Shown here piece by piece: positions 12,771 through 23,352 of a stretch of DNA of 64,000 nucleotides. This stretch comes from Diphasiastrum complanatum (taxonomy: Eukaryota > Streptophyta > Lycopodiopsida > Lycopodiales > Lycopodiaceae). The stretch is from NCBI GenBank assembly GCA_029204225.1, contig CM055097.1, positions 70,126,907 to 70,190,906 on the forward strand. The letters are read 5' to 3'. The notes beneath the pieces were generated by a model. It had not been told where the DNA came from and ran no database searches. It saw only the letters and a program-made list of their open reading frames with translations. A program made the position numbers and the translations under genes. Position 1 is the first letter of the stretch. Each line of letters starts with the position of its first letter.

Positions 12771-13127
12771 GAGGGAAATGCATGCCATAGCTAACCAACA
12801 GCCAGAGCCTCAAATTTGCATCCAAACACCTTCTAACCACACTAAATTCACACTTCACATTGAGGGTGAAGGGCTGGGGTGTGTAGGCTTGGTGGGGTGT
12901 ATCTCTACCACCCAGCTCTAACATACATTAAGCTGAACCCAAATAACTCTTTGGTAATAAAAGCCTAGTCTATTGAGCTAAATGCACGGTGGAGCTTTGT
13001 GGCCAGGCCTACACACCCCATCCGTTTATCCTCAATGTGAAATGTGAAGATAGTGTGGTTGGAAGGTGTTTGGACGCAAATTTGAGGTTGCAAAGGCTCC
13101 GGAGATCAGCTATAGCATGCATTTCCC
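12771..13127. repeat. Imperfect inverted repeat (hairpin-forming)
   Basis: The left arm at about 12771-12888 and the right arm at about 13003-13127 are imperfect reverse complements of about 118-125 bp, around a spacer of about 115 bp. The arms share runs such as CTCAAATTTGC, CCAAACACCTTC and GGGGTGTGTAGGC. Open frames on both strands across 12610-12924 owe their length partly to this repeat and are not called as genes. It could be a fold-back element, a MITE-like insertion or an inverted duplication. No target duplication was identified. Confidence 0.75.
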
Positions 13128-13216
13128 CTAGGCTAATTTTTTAATCTCGAGTACTACCTAAATTTCAAAATCATGGGGTGCAAAGGCAAGGAAAGTGAGT
13201 GTGTGTGTGTGCGCTG

Positions 13217-13243
13217 TGGGGGGGGGGGGGGGGGGGGGGGGGG
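13217..13243 (+). repeat. G27 homopolymer with adjacent TG repeat
   Basis: A TG dinucleotide run (about 13197-13210) leads into 27 consecutive G residues. It lies about 550 bp upstream of the PLATZ start codon. Such a tract can form quadruplex structures and is hard to size correctly by sequencing. Confidence 0.9.
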
Positions 13244-13518
13244 TCGGATTGAAGGGATTTAAAAACCCGATAAATCAGCACCGACCATCGAGAGCCTATT
13301 AAATGAATGGTAGACTGTAGACAAACTCTATTTGCCCGTGTTTTAGTGCCACACGTCAACAGCTGTGCGGTCGAGTGCTCAAATTCGACGGCAGCGATGC
13401 GTCCAATCGAAGAGAGTGGAGGCGCAATCCTAGCCGTCACCCATGGCGGATCGACGGCTCAGATGATGCGCCTCCTTTCTCCCTCCTTTTTGGTGAACTC
13501 TCTTCTCGTCTTCACTCT

Positions 13519-13521
<3 letters not shown>

Positions 13522-13557
<36 letters not shown>
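13522..13557 (+). repeat. CT microsatellite in the PLATZ leader region
   Basis: About 18 CT repeats lie about 240 bp upstream of the PLATZ ATG. Pyrimidine-rich CT stretches are common in plant 5' untranslated regions and core promoters. No clear TATA box was assigned. Confidence 0.85.
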
Positions 13558-13561
<4 letters not shown>

Positions 13562-13797
13562 GCGCTCCTTTGGATGCTGGAGTAGATTGATCGTCGAGGG
13601 AGCTCATTTCTCAGCTTTTAGCCTGCTGATTACAGGATCTCTGGCAAAATGGTGAAAAATTCCGTTGTTTTTCATATTTTCTGCTCTCAATTTGATGATT
13701 TGTAGTGGCAATTGCAACCATAATGTCATTATGTTCTGCAGCAGTTCAAGGATTTTAGGTCTAGTAGATCTTGAGCTGACGGAGCAGTGATTGCATC

Positions 13798-15333
13798 ATG
13801 CAGGTAGGCTATGATTTGTCTGATTCTCTCGACAAGCCTGCTTGGCTGGAATCTTTGCTCACAGAGAAATTTTTCACGAATTGCTTCCACCATTCAGATG
13901 CGAAAAAGAACGAGCGGAACGTGTTTTGTGTGGATTGTAGTGATGCCATCTGCCAGCACTGTTTGTCGAGTCATGTAGAACATCGGCTCTTGCAGGTTGG
14001 ATTTTTGCTGCTGGTTCGGTTAATGTTTGGTTCCAGTAATGACAAAGTCTAATGTGAGCTGATTGTCCCGCCTGCCAAAAATTGAGCTTCTTTTACCTGT
14101 CCTAGGACGCCGAGATTTGTCAGCTGATTATGGTCTTCCGTACTCATTGTTGTTCCTCGTCGTCTCGTAGAGAGGGGAAAAAGTCTTTCAAAAAAGGATT
14201 ATACAATGTCGTTATCTGTGGGCTAATCTTGTGTCTTGCTCAATTTGTAGATACGAAGATACGTTTATCACGATGTCATTCGCCTACAAGACATCCAAAA
14301 ATTGGTTGATTGTGGACAAGTCCAGGTACTTTAAACCATAAAGTGAGTTGGACTGCTTGGCAATTATACATTCGTTGCAATGCTCTTTAGTCTTGGAGCT
14401 TGTAAATTTCATAGAGCGACTTAGCTAGTTCTCGTGTTTGTCAATTCTTTTACTTGCGTCACAACAATCTACCTCTGTTTAGAATCAAACAATGTTGATA
14501 ATTGCAATCTTCTGTAAAAACTTTTCAGGCTGGATTCTGTTTCACTGGTAGTATAAATAGCTAACCGAACATAGCAGAACTGCGTAGAACTTTCCTAGTC
14601 ATACTTCATGATAATCATAAGTTGGTTAGTTTATCCATTGCAGCCTTATATCATCAATAGTGCAAGGGTGGTCTTTCTGAATCAACGACCACAACCTCGA
14701 CAGTCGAAGGGGTTCAGTAACTCTTGCATTACGTGTGAAAGAACCTTGCAGGACTCTTATCGCTACTGTTCAGTAGCTTGCAAGGTCAGAATGGTTTATT
14801 ATATAGTAATCATGATAAATCACGGTAGTTGAGTAGAACGTGAGTGAGTTAAGGGCTTGCCGCCATTTTCAAAATGGGTGTGGAATTTATGCTGCTTTCA
14901 TTATTTTTTGTACATGATGCATTATCTTCCTAATTATGCTTCTGCACTAAATCTCTAGCTGCAACATGCTTTCCAGGTTGATGCTTTTGTCAAACAAGAA
15001 AAGGAGATTTCGAATCTGATGCCTCGAGGCAATTTGCTGTACCTTACGGAAATCTCTAGTAACTTTCTGACGGAAAATGCCAGGAAACTAGTGTTTGAAG
15101 AGCTTTCACCAAATTCTATTCTAGATGAGCTCCCTTCTCAAACTTCCTCAGGGTCATCAGCTAGCGATGTTACCGGCTGTCTGACCACCATCACATCCGC
15201 TACAAAGGCTTTGCCATATCTGAAGAAAATCCGCAGCAGCCATCCTACAGGAGTAATATCTCCACCTAAAACAGTTATCTTACGTTACGTCAGTAGGAGG
15301 AAAGGCACTCCACATAGATCCCCTCTATACTAA
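13798..15333 (+). CDS. PLATZ-family zinc-binding transcription factor (4 exons)
   Basis: This encodes a plant AT-rich sequence- and zinc-binding (PLATZ) protein, a nuclear DNA-binding family. The model uses exons 13798-13995, 14251-14325, 14644-14784 and 14977-15333. All introns are GT-AG and lie between codons, giving about 256 residues. Exon 1 has the family opening PAWLESLLTEKFF and the first zinc site: CFHH, then CVDC, CQHC and HVEH. Exon 2 encodes RRYVYHDVIRLQDIQKLVDC. Exon 3 has INSARVVFLNQRP and the second zinc site, CITC, ten residues, then CSVAC. Exon 4 is the variable serine-rich tail. The start is the first ATG in frame before the conserved opening; an upstream noncoding exon cannot be excluded. 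No frame breaks are seen, and this is the only clearly intact host gene in the window. Confidence 0.9.
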
Positions 15334-16227
15334 TCTGCTCATCACCATCTCTTTACGTCCTGACACAAAACCAAATCAATGCTTATTATGACTCACAGAA
15401 GACGAGCAAGGTTATGAAAACAGAGGTTTCTGCACTTAGACAGGAATTATCATTCATGCAGTTGCTTCACCAGAATCATCTTCGAAATTTTTTATTCTCA
15501 TCTCAAATCAAAGCAAGACTAGGCTCAGCAACCAGAACCAGACGGATTAATTTATTGTTAAACAGTGTTTTATGATTTATGAAACCATCTTGAATGCAGC
15601 AGGCAACACAGTGATTAGGTGATGAAGAGGAAAAAGGTGCCCAAATTCATGATCACTAGGAGTTGGTCGAAGAAGTCACTTCTCTCACCTGGTGGAAGGG
15701 AAGGGAAGGAGTGTCATTGACGGTGTAACTTATGTACTTCTGTACTTTACTCTTTGAAAGGAGATCCTCTTTGCAGATATGCAGAATCAGCTTCAACAGC
15801 GTGAATTCATGTTGTAATTCTAATGTATGCTCATTTATTTTCCCACGTTTTGCAACCACTTTTTTTTTGCTCATGCTTTAACCAGAACTTTAAATTTAAG
15901 CTTCAAAGGGTGGAATACAGAGGACATTCTGCCCATCGTGTAGAATGTCTTCTTCCCGGCACATTCCATTGCGTAATGGGTATCTTGACTTTTTTCACAT
16001 GTACATTATGAAGCATAAAAAGTCATTTGACTTTGATTGGTCACTTTGGATGTGCCACATGGCAGCTGTACAAACGCGCAGGGTAGAAAGTGCAGCACCT
16101 CTGTTTGAAAAAGAGCATATATATTTTGTTTTTTAATCTGTTCAAGAAACTGTTATAATAGCCACAAGGTATCCATTACTTAATAGGAAAAATTTACTTC
16201 AGTTTTTTCTTGCGAGTTGGTGCTGCT
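15334..16227. other. PLATZ downstream region, no further gene seen
   Basis: This stretch contains the likely 3' untranslated region of the PLATZ gene and then AT-rich spacer. Short open frames on both strands have no recognisable similarity. Confidence 0.4.
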
Positions 16228-16490
16228 GTTTTAGCTTTGCCATGATAGAGGTATGCTAATAGGAGCCTTTTTAGCTTTGCTGCAATAGAGTTTAGCATCC
16301 CTTTTAGCTTTGTCACAATAGAGGTATGCTATTATGAGCTTTTTTAGTTTGGCCATGATAGAGGTATGCTAATAGGAGCCTTTTTAGCTTTGTTGCAATA
16401 GAAGTATGCTAATAGGACTATTAGACTTTTTACCTTTGCCGCGATAGAGGTATGCTAATAGGAGACTTTTTAGCTTTGCTATGATAGAGG
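16228..16490 (+). repeat. ~38-bp minisatellite, about seven units
   Basis: Degenerate units of the form TTTTTAGCTTTGCCATGATA followed by GAGGTATGCTAATAGGAG repeat in direct orientation across about 260 bp. Units differ by several substitutions and small indels. There are no unique spacers, so this is a plain tandem repeat. Confidence 0.85.
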
Positions 16491-18140
16491 CAACCGGTTG
16501 AGGTGTAATCCTCAGGTGAATTTGAGCATTGAAATGAGATTGTTTAGCTATTTTTTTTATAAATATTTTCTAATGGTTTGAATGCCCTAGATAAAGGTTC
16601 TCGCGATATATCAATCACCTTTTTTCCTTTCCTAATAGCATCTTGTTACCTAGGAGGTTACATAGGAGAACGAATGCTCAACTAACCATCCTCCCAAGAT
16701 CACTGGCATTGCATTTTTAGAATGAGGAGCTTACAACTTTTGTTGTACAAGAAGGCATAATCGAGTGTTGAGGTTGATGATGTCAACAAGTGGAACCAAC
16801 AAGTCTCGATGGTTCCCAGGTGGAATGGGTTTGACTCAACCAATTTTGATTATGTATTGGAACTTGCCTTTTGATTTTGCTAGAGGATTAAAAAGCAAAA
16901 TCATTTGGCTCTCCTCATGCCTTTCCAATGGGTGATGTCATAATCTAATGGGCAAATTAACTTTTCTATAGGTCCATTTCATTACAATCATTTGAAAACA
17001 TGTGGGTGCGATTCATTATGGTGTAGATTTAATCAAAAGCGACAAGCAAAATTCATCAAGACTTGGAATGGGTTGCACTTGCTATTATGGTGGGCGATTC
17101 ATTGTTTGGGCTTGCCAACCTTTACCCACGATATGCAAAAGTGCAAGCCCCACTTCATGGTACATATCATGACTCCTCGAATCATCGTGTACTTGTCAAA
17201 TAATATGCCACTTCATGCATAATTAGCCATGGCCTTTTTAGGGTGAGCTACACAACTCATTGCATTTGAGTGTGACAGCCTAGTACCCACCTACCAAGTG
17301 CTTGCAAATTTTGGCTAACAATCACCATATGGAACATAGCTAAGTTATTGTTAAATTATGTATTTGTGTGGCTACTTTGTAGATATAAAATTGCAATTAT
17401 ATAGATGCTACAACAAATTAAGTAAAAAAAAAGATGCAATACACCAGAAAAGCTTTGTTATGATAATGAATTTTTTTTAGAAATTTTAAGAACTTAGATT
17501 GAAAATATCATTCACTATTCATAATTTAGTTGTTTTGAGACCATAGTGATTGACATCTTTTTATCTGATATGTATAAGTAAATTTGAACAAAGTTGTTTG
17601 CATGAATGATGGTCTGAAAGTAGACCAATGATTTTAATTATTGGTGATGAAAATGATTTGTGATATATATTTTTCTCGTATATAGATAGAAACGTTAACT
17701 AATATTTGATCGGTTATTGCACATCACATTCATAATGTCAAGGTATCATTTGTGTTCAACACCAATTCAATACACTGAATAAAATAACAAATTCATGTTA
17801 ATGAACTTAGTAACCATGCAATGGTTAAAATATTTGTTAGCAAATTTATGTAGTGTTTTGAAGTATCCACATAGTTGTTTTGGCGATAGGCATTTTGATC
17901 ATTGTATTTAAAAATAGACATTAGAGAATGATCAATCATTGTGCATAAAGTTATTTCATGGTGACACTTATGACATATAGCTGTAATATGATTAGTCGTG
18001 TTCTCCACCATCTATTGTAATTGTTATCACATATGCACAACATCAAATGGTCTATGATATCAAAATGTCAAAAGCATTTATATCAAAATATGTATTTTGA
18101 AGTATCAATTTTTTTTTGTTAATTTTAAAAGACAATTTTT
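16491..18140. other. AT-rich spacer
   Basis: No gene was recognised. The AT content is high and there are several long T or A runs. Short open frames (16992-17222 plus, 17793-18011 minus) have no features suggesting coding. Confidence 0.4.
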
Positions 18141-18693
18141 TTTTTGATTCGGCTGATGGAATCGATGAGTCGCTCTGAAGGCACTGTTGGGAAACAGCTC
18201 GGATTCTTGATGCAAAGCTCAGATAGAGCAAATTTATTTGATTGCAACTACTACTAAAAACTATGATCTAATCTCTTTCGAACAACAGATTGACACTGCA
18301 GATCTGATATTAATTAATGAACAATAGATAATGTTTTATTAGCAATCAATAATTGAGGAACAACGAAAGTAATATCTATTTCAAGCAAGCATCATAAACA
18401 ATTCACAGATTGCACACGTCGGGCAAAATGATGTAACTCATCTATTATAAAAAAGAAGCTTACAATAAAACTTCATTGAAGGAATTTTGAATCCAAAAAA
18501 GATCCTATAAGAAATGCCATGTAAATTGACAAAGTTTATTAATGTAAATTACAAAGAAATTTATTTTCTGCCCAAATGCTTTATCATTTATGCCTGCACT
18601 ATTTTCGATACTTAATCATTCTATGTACATTACAGTTTGTAGTTCACTAAAAATAGTATAACTTTTTAACCGTAGCTTCGATTGAGACGAAAA

Positions 18694-19302
18694 TTATACT
18701 GTTGGATTGATCTCCTTTGCTTGAACCTTTTCCCTCACAAAATGGTGAGCAATCTCTATGTGCTTGCTCCTTGCATGGAATGTGGGATTGGTTGCTAATG
18801 CTTGGCTTGATTGGTTGTCACAAAATATTATTGGATGCTCCTCGGCCTCCATGACTTGCAACTCCACCAAAAGCCTCTTCAACCATAGGATCTCCTTTGT
18901 TGTAGATGTTAGTGCCTTGTATTCCGATTCGGTTGAAGATAGAGAAATAGTATCTTGCTTTTTGGAAAGCCAAGGCACTATGCCATTGCAAAGGAAGGTA
19001 ACAAAAGCACTTGTGGACCTCCTATCCACCTTATCACCTGCAAAATCAGCATCCAAATATGCCCTTAAGGCAAGATTAGATCCATCATATAAAATGCCAA
19101 AGTTCTTGGTGGCCGAGATGTACCTCAACACCCTTTTTTCATTTTTCCAGTGACAAACCAATGGATTTTGCATAGATTGGCTTAGTTTATCTACACTGTT
19201 ACCGTGACCCGCTTTGGCAAATTCATACTGGCATTCTGATATTAGATGAGTTAGTTTGATACACGTCATTGTATTGACAATAAAGTGCATATACGCGATC
19301 AA
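18694..19302 (-). pseudogene. Copia RNase H domain, open for 202 codons
   Basis: This is the C-terminal RNase H of a copia polyprotein. Visible motifs are DADFAGDKVDRRSTSAF (first acid), SSTESEYKAL (Glu), FCDNQSSQALA (Asp) and HARSKHIEIAHHFVREK. The frame is open but has no RT in front of it. Its sequence is much closer to the RNase H at about 32.7-33.1 kb than to the family that supplies the gag and integrase of this element. Confidence 0.8.
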
Positions 19303-19309
19303 GGCTTGG

Positions 19310-19828
19310 ATCCTGGATCCATAGGTGCATCTATGGGTTTGCAGTCCTCCATGCCATATCTACGAAGTACATTGATTAATACGACCTTTGGCTTATTGTA
19401 ATCCTTCTACTCGTGCGATCTTTGTAAATCTCCATACCGAGTAGGTAATGAACTGGGCCTAAATCCGTCATCTCAAATTTTGATGAAAGTAAAGATGGTT
19501 TCTTGTAATAACTGATTTGAGTTGCTGATAATTAAGAAATAATGCTCTTGTCTTTATTTGCTCTGCTACGTCCGGAACCATTTCGGTTTACAGGTATTGG
19601 AACAGTAGGCTGCCTTGCAAATCTTTCTTCGTCTGATTCGTCACTCGAATGAGATGCGACTCGAATATCTTCGTCTGAGTGTTCGTCCTCTGCTCCCTCT
19701 ATCGCACTTGGTAGATCATAGTACTGTCTTCCAAGGACCTCATAACTAACAGGATCATCGTTGGCCATCGTTTTGCTCTCATCAAATTTGACATCTCTGA
19801 CCGTCTTCACTGTGTTTGTCTCTGACAC
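19310..19828 (-). pseudogene. Copia integrase-RT linker and RT C-terminal remnant
   Basis: The linker at 19828-19532 is acidic and Ser-rich (EDEHSDEDIRVASHSSDESD). It is followed within about 230 bp by a short RT tail that reads FEMTDLGPVHYLLGMEIYKD and then a frame with stops. The RT region that would carry the YVDD active site is absent, so roughly 200 or more codons are deleted at about 19530. Confidence 0.65.
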
Positions 19829-19879
19829 ATATACTCTGTAGTATGACGAATTATTGTCATATCCTACAAGACATCCTTG

Positions 19880-20970
19880 TTATGCTTTCTCACCAAGCTT
19901 CTTTCGAAGCTTATCAGGAACATGTGCATAAGCTGCACAGCCAAAGATTCGGATGTGAGTCATATTGGGTTTTCTATCCCACCATAATTCGTGTGGTGTC
20001 ATGTGAGGAACACTGGATTTTCCTATCCTGTTCTGAATGTAAGCAGCTGTAGCTACTACTTCAGCCCACAACACTCTTGGAGCCTTCGAATAGGCCATCA
20101 TGCACCTGACAGCTTTCATTAGAGTCATGTTCTTTCTTTCTACAACACCGTTGTACTGCGGTGTGTAAGATGCAGTTCTTCTGTGAATGATTCCACGATT
20201 ATTGCAGAAGTTAGTGAATCGATTTGAGATGTATTCTCCAGTTCGATCTGTTCTGATCTGCTTCACCTTACTTCTTGTGCATCTTTCTGCCCAATTCACA
20301 TACTCTGTGTGAATTTGTCAAATGCTTCTGATTTATTGTGAATAAAATAGACTTTGACAAACTTACTGTAATCATCAATAAAGGTAATATAATATTTTGA
20401 GCCTCCTACTGAGATCACGTTGAAAGATCCACAGATGTCAGAATGCACTAACTCCAGAATCTTGGTCGTTCTATAGGAGTCCTTGACAAAAGGAGTACGT
20501 GACATCTTACCCTTCAAACATGCATCACAGGTCATTAAACTGGTTGCATTCGAGATGCTCACCCCTGTGATTGCTCCATGATGTCTCGTTTGATATAGTG
20601 TCATTGAATTCATATGGCATAGTCTCCTATGCCATAGAGTATCTTGCGAATTATCATGAGTCTGATGCACTTGATCTGTAGGTAGGCGTACCTTCAAGTG
20701 ATACAGATTGTCTTTTATTCTACCTTGAGTGATCAGTGTACTGGTACTTGCATCAACAACGTTCCATGCTTCGTCTGAGAACATTACACACATCCCTACA
20801 TCAGCTATTCTTGCCACTAATAGCAAGTCCTGCTGTAGTGTAGGCACGAGCAGAACATCTTCGAGTCGTCTGTCTCTTCCGTTTGTGTTGAGCCATAGTG
20901 AACCAATACCATTCACTTGATGCTTTGATCCATCTCCAAGAACGATAAATCTTGATGGATCTACACTCAA
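19880..20970 (-). pseudogene. Copia pre-integrase and integrase relic
   Basis: Read from 20970, the frame has the pre-integrase zinc site (LWHRRLCHMNS...CDACLKGK), the first integrase acid in LVHSDICGSF and FIDDYSKFVKVYF. After a frame change near 20296 it has TDRTGEY (the DNGGEY position) and NGVVERKNMTLM with the catalytic Glu, then the GCAAYAHVPDKLR tail. The catalytic triad positions are therefore recognisable but split over two frames. It belongs to the same family as the copy at 58.8-62.8 kb. Confidence 0.8.
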
Positions 20971-21142
20971 AAATCAGACATGATTCGCCTTGATGTAACG
21001 AAGTGTGAGGTAGCTCCTGAATCGAGGATTACCTCCTGTGTGTCAGGTGTTGATACTGCACACATGTCTGCACAAATGTAGGCGGTCGAATTTCAGTGAT
21101 TCGGTCTTTCTTCGCCCATTTTTGAGCTCTCTGGCTCCTCGA

Positions 21143-22047
21143 CTAGGACGAACTATTATTGTTCTCCTGTCTGCTTCGAGCTGATTTGTTTCTTGGATTT
21201 TGGAGGCAGTCCATGGCTGCATGACCCTTCTTATGATAGTGGATACACTCAATTTTCAGATTTAGCCAACACAAATCGACAATATGTCCTTCGCGTTTGA
21301 ATCTCACACATGTCTTCTTGTCTCCACTCTGTTGTTTCAACCTTTCTTTGTTCTTCCATTTGCCTTTGCTATCTCCTTCTGCTTGCTGATCACGATCCTG
21401 CTTTCGATCTGACTCCCTCTTAGGTTTGAATTGTTTCTCGTAGAGAGCTTGGTCAGAAGCATCCTTGTGATCAAGGTGCTCTCGAGCCTCGACTTCTTCT
21501 CGAATCTCGACAATTGCTTTTTTGAGTGTCATTGTAGGATCCTTTGCTAGCAGCGTTTTGGTTGTCTGGAAGGATCTTGGTAAGGCTCTCAACAGATAAG
21601 TGAGCCGCTTCTCTGACGATACTGCATTAAAGGAATAGATCTTGCATCTTCCTAATAAAAGAAGTGAGGTCTTTACCATCTCACTGTAGGTTTGTCAGCT
21701 GATCTTCAAGCATCATTATTTGACTGCATGATTTCGTCTGAAATCTTGGGAGTAGAGTGTTCCACATCTCTTTTGCTAGCTAGGTCAAGAGTCAGGTTAT
21801 TCTCGATGGATGATGACAATAAGGCTACTGCCTTGTCATTCTTCTCCCTCCATTCGAGTAGCTCTTTGCCTGTTGTTGTAGGCATCTCCTCGGTGCCATC
21901 TACCCAGGGGAATAATCCTTCTCCCTTAAGTATCAATGAGGTCTTAACCTTCCATGCTAGGAAGTTAGATCCTGATGAATCAAGGACTGCACAGATCTTG
22001 GATTGTATGCTGCTTATTGAAGCCATTGCTGTGAATTGTGTTCTCAC
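21143..22047 (-). pseudogene. Copia gag relic (18.7-22.1 kb element)
   Basis: This is the nucleocapsid/capsid polyprotein portion of the element. The N-terminal part (22047-21706) carries a FLAWKVKTSLILKGEG-type gag start. After a frame change near 21690, the second part (21679-21143) continues with a basic, Lys-rich stretch and two decayed zinc-knuckle-like motifs (CVRFKREGHIVDLC and CIHYHKKGHAAMDC) in which some zinc ligands are kept. The break between the two frames shows it is no longer a single open reading frame. Confidence 0.75.
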
Positions 22048-22134
22048 TTGTTAATGGTTCTTTGTTTGAATGCTTAACCTCCTGGATCTAATAGCTTTTC
22101 GACTATATCGGACTATGACAGGATCTAATACCAC

Positions 22135-23224
22135 TGATGGAAAGTGCAAAATTGAAATTCCAGTAAAATTCTGGTGACGAACTTATGGGAGTCTCTCGAA
22201 CAATTCGCAAAATTATTCGCGAAAGTGTTCTGATCAGGAATAATTTCTGCTCGAGAAGAATTCGCGAAAAGATCAATCAGGCTCTGTAACAAAACGAGAA
22301 GAATTCACAAAAAGATCAATCAGGCTCTGTAATGAAACAAAACAAAATGAAACGAAACTAGACGAAACGAAGCAAAGCGAAACAAAATTTGAATGAGCTC
22401 TGAAATTGATTTATGCTAAAAGCCAAGTGATCGCGAAGCGAAACACGAAGCAAAAACATTCGCGAACAAAATCAGTTCGTATGGAATTCAGATATGATTG
22501 TTGGTCACTGCCGGTTATATCATTCCTACAATCCTCCAGAATCTAGATAGACACTGCTGATCTACGTTATAGATTAATATAGCATTCAACAAAATCAAAC
22601 CAATGTGTGAATAGTAGTAGACAAATATTCATTCGAGATCATACAATCATTCAGAATAATATGCGTATAACAGCTACAATATTATCTATTGATCTTCTGA
22701 TTTCAAGCACTGTGTGACAGATCCACATAGTGCATTGGCATGAGAGAAATACAATTCTCTCACGAATAGTGTCTCACTTACTAGCGGACTTCTGGATCTG
22801 CTGATCCTCTTACAAAATTGTCTCGCTCACAGGCGGACATATATTCTGTATATTTTCGTCTTACTGTTTTATGCATCAAGCAGAAAGTATATAGTTCGCG
22901 AACTTTTTCGTGTCGCGTCGTGTAACTTCCCTGATCAGAAAGATTAAACATCTATAATTAATCATGGATTACAAGAGTGGTAGATTAACCACGTCCTAAA
23001 GTACTTCTGTTGATGTCACAATATCAGATTTAATGTTTGTACCCCATGGCACTTGGTTGATCTTCTTGGTCTTTTGTGGAGCACGAATGATTTTGTGTCG
23101 TGAAACAATTTCGTTTGTGTGTCACGAAATTGTTAACGAACATTTTTGCTTCGTGTGTCTTCTGTGTCAAAATCAGGGTGGAAAGCTAGCAAAGCTTTGG
23201 CAATAGAAACATTTTTTTTCTTCA
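22135..23224 (-). other. Presumed 5' LTR and flank of the 18.7-22.1 kb element
   Basis: This sequence lies immediately beyond the primer-site remnant and begins TGATGGAAAGTGC (minus-strand LTR end). It is AT-rich, with repeated TTCGCGAA-type and GAAACGAAAC-type tracts at 22190-22480. No matching direct repeat was found on the other side, so its outer boundary is not fixed. Confidence 0.4.
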
Positions 23225-23352
23225 ATGGCTTCTCCAACTAGCTTGAGCAAGAGGATGGAAAGAGAACTATGAGCATAGGGTGAGTATTAGGTAAGATCCA
23301 CTCTTTTATCTTTTCTCTCCTTAGCAACTAACAAATGACGGCTTAACCTAAA
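23225..23352 (+). repeat. 127-bp dispersed repeat, copy 1
   Basis: The sequence starting ATGGCTTCTCCAACTAGCTT is repeated in the same orientation at 45627-45753 with only about eight differences noticed. Its identity is unknown. It has no long open frame. Confidence 0.8.

Larger units (their letters stand above)
18694..22133 (-). mobile_element. Degraded, apparently chimeric Ty1/copia element
   Basis: On the minus strand the order is primer site (22133-22121, TGGTATTAGATCC, a decayed Met-type site), gag, integrase, a linker, a short RT C-terminal remnant and RNase H. The RT catalytic core is missing, with the deletion near 19530. The gag-integrase-linker part resembles the family at 58.8-64 kb; for example, both linkers contain SDESDEERFA. 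The RNase H resembles the family at 31.7-33.2 kb; both have DFAGDKVDRRSTSAF. LTR sequence must flank it (about 22135-23200 and 18149-18690), but the two flanks do not look alike, which fits a mosaic. It cannot be autonomous. Confidence 0.8.

Noticed and set aside
12610-12924. Overlapping plus and minus frames of about 100 codons
   Set aside because: They lie across one arm of an inverted repeat and have no protein similarity.
16228-16490. CRISPR-like appearance of the 38-bp repeat
   Set aside because: Units are directly adjacent without unique spacers, and the genome is a plant.
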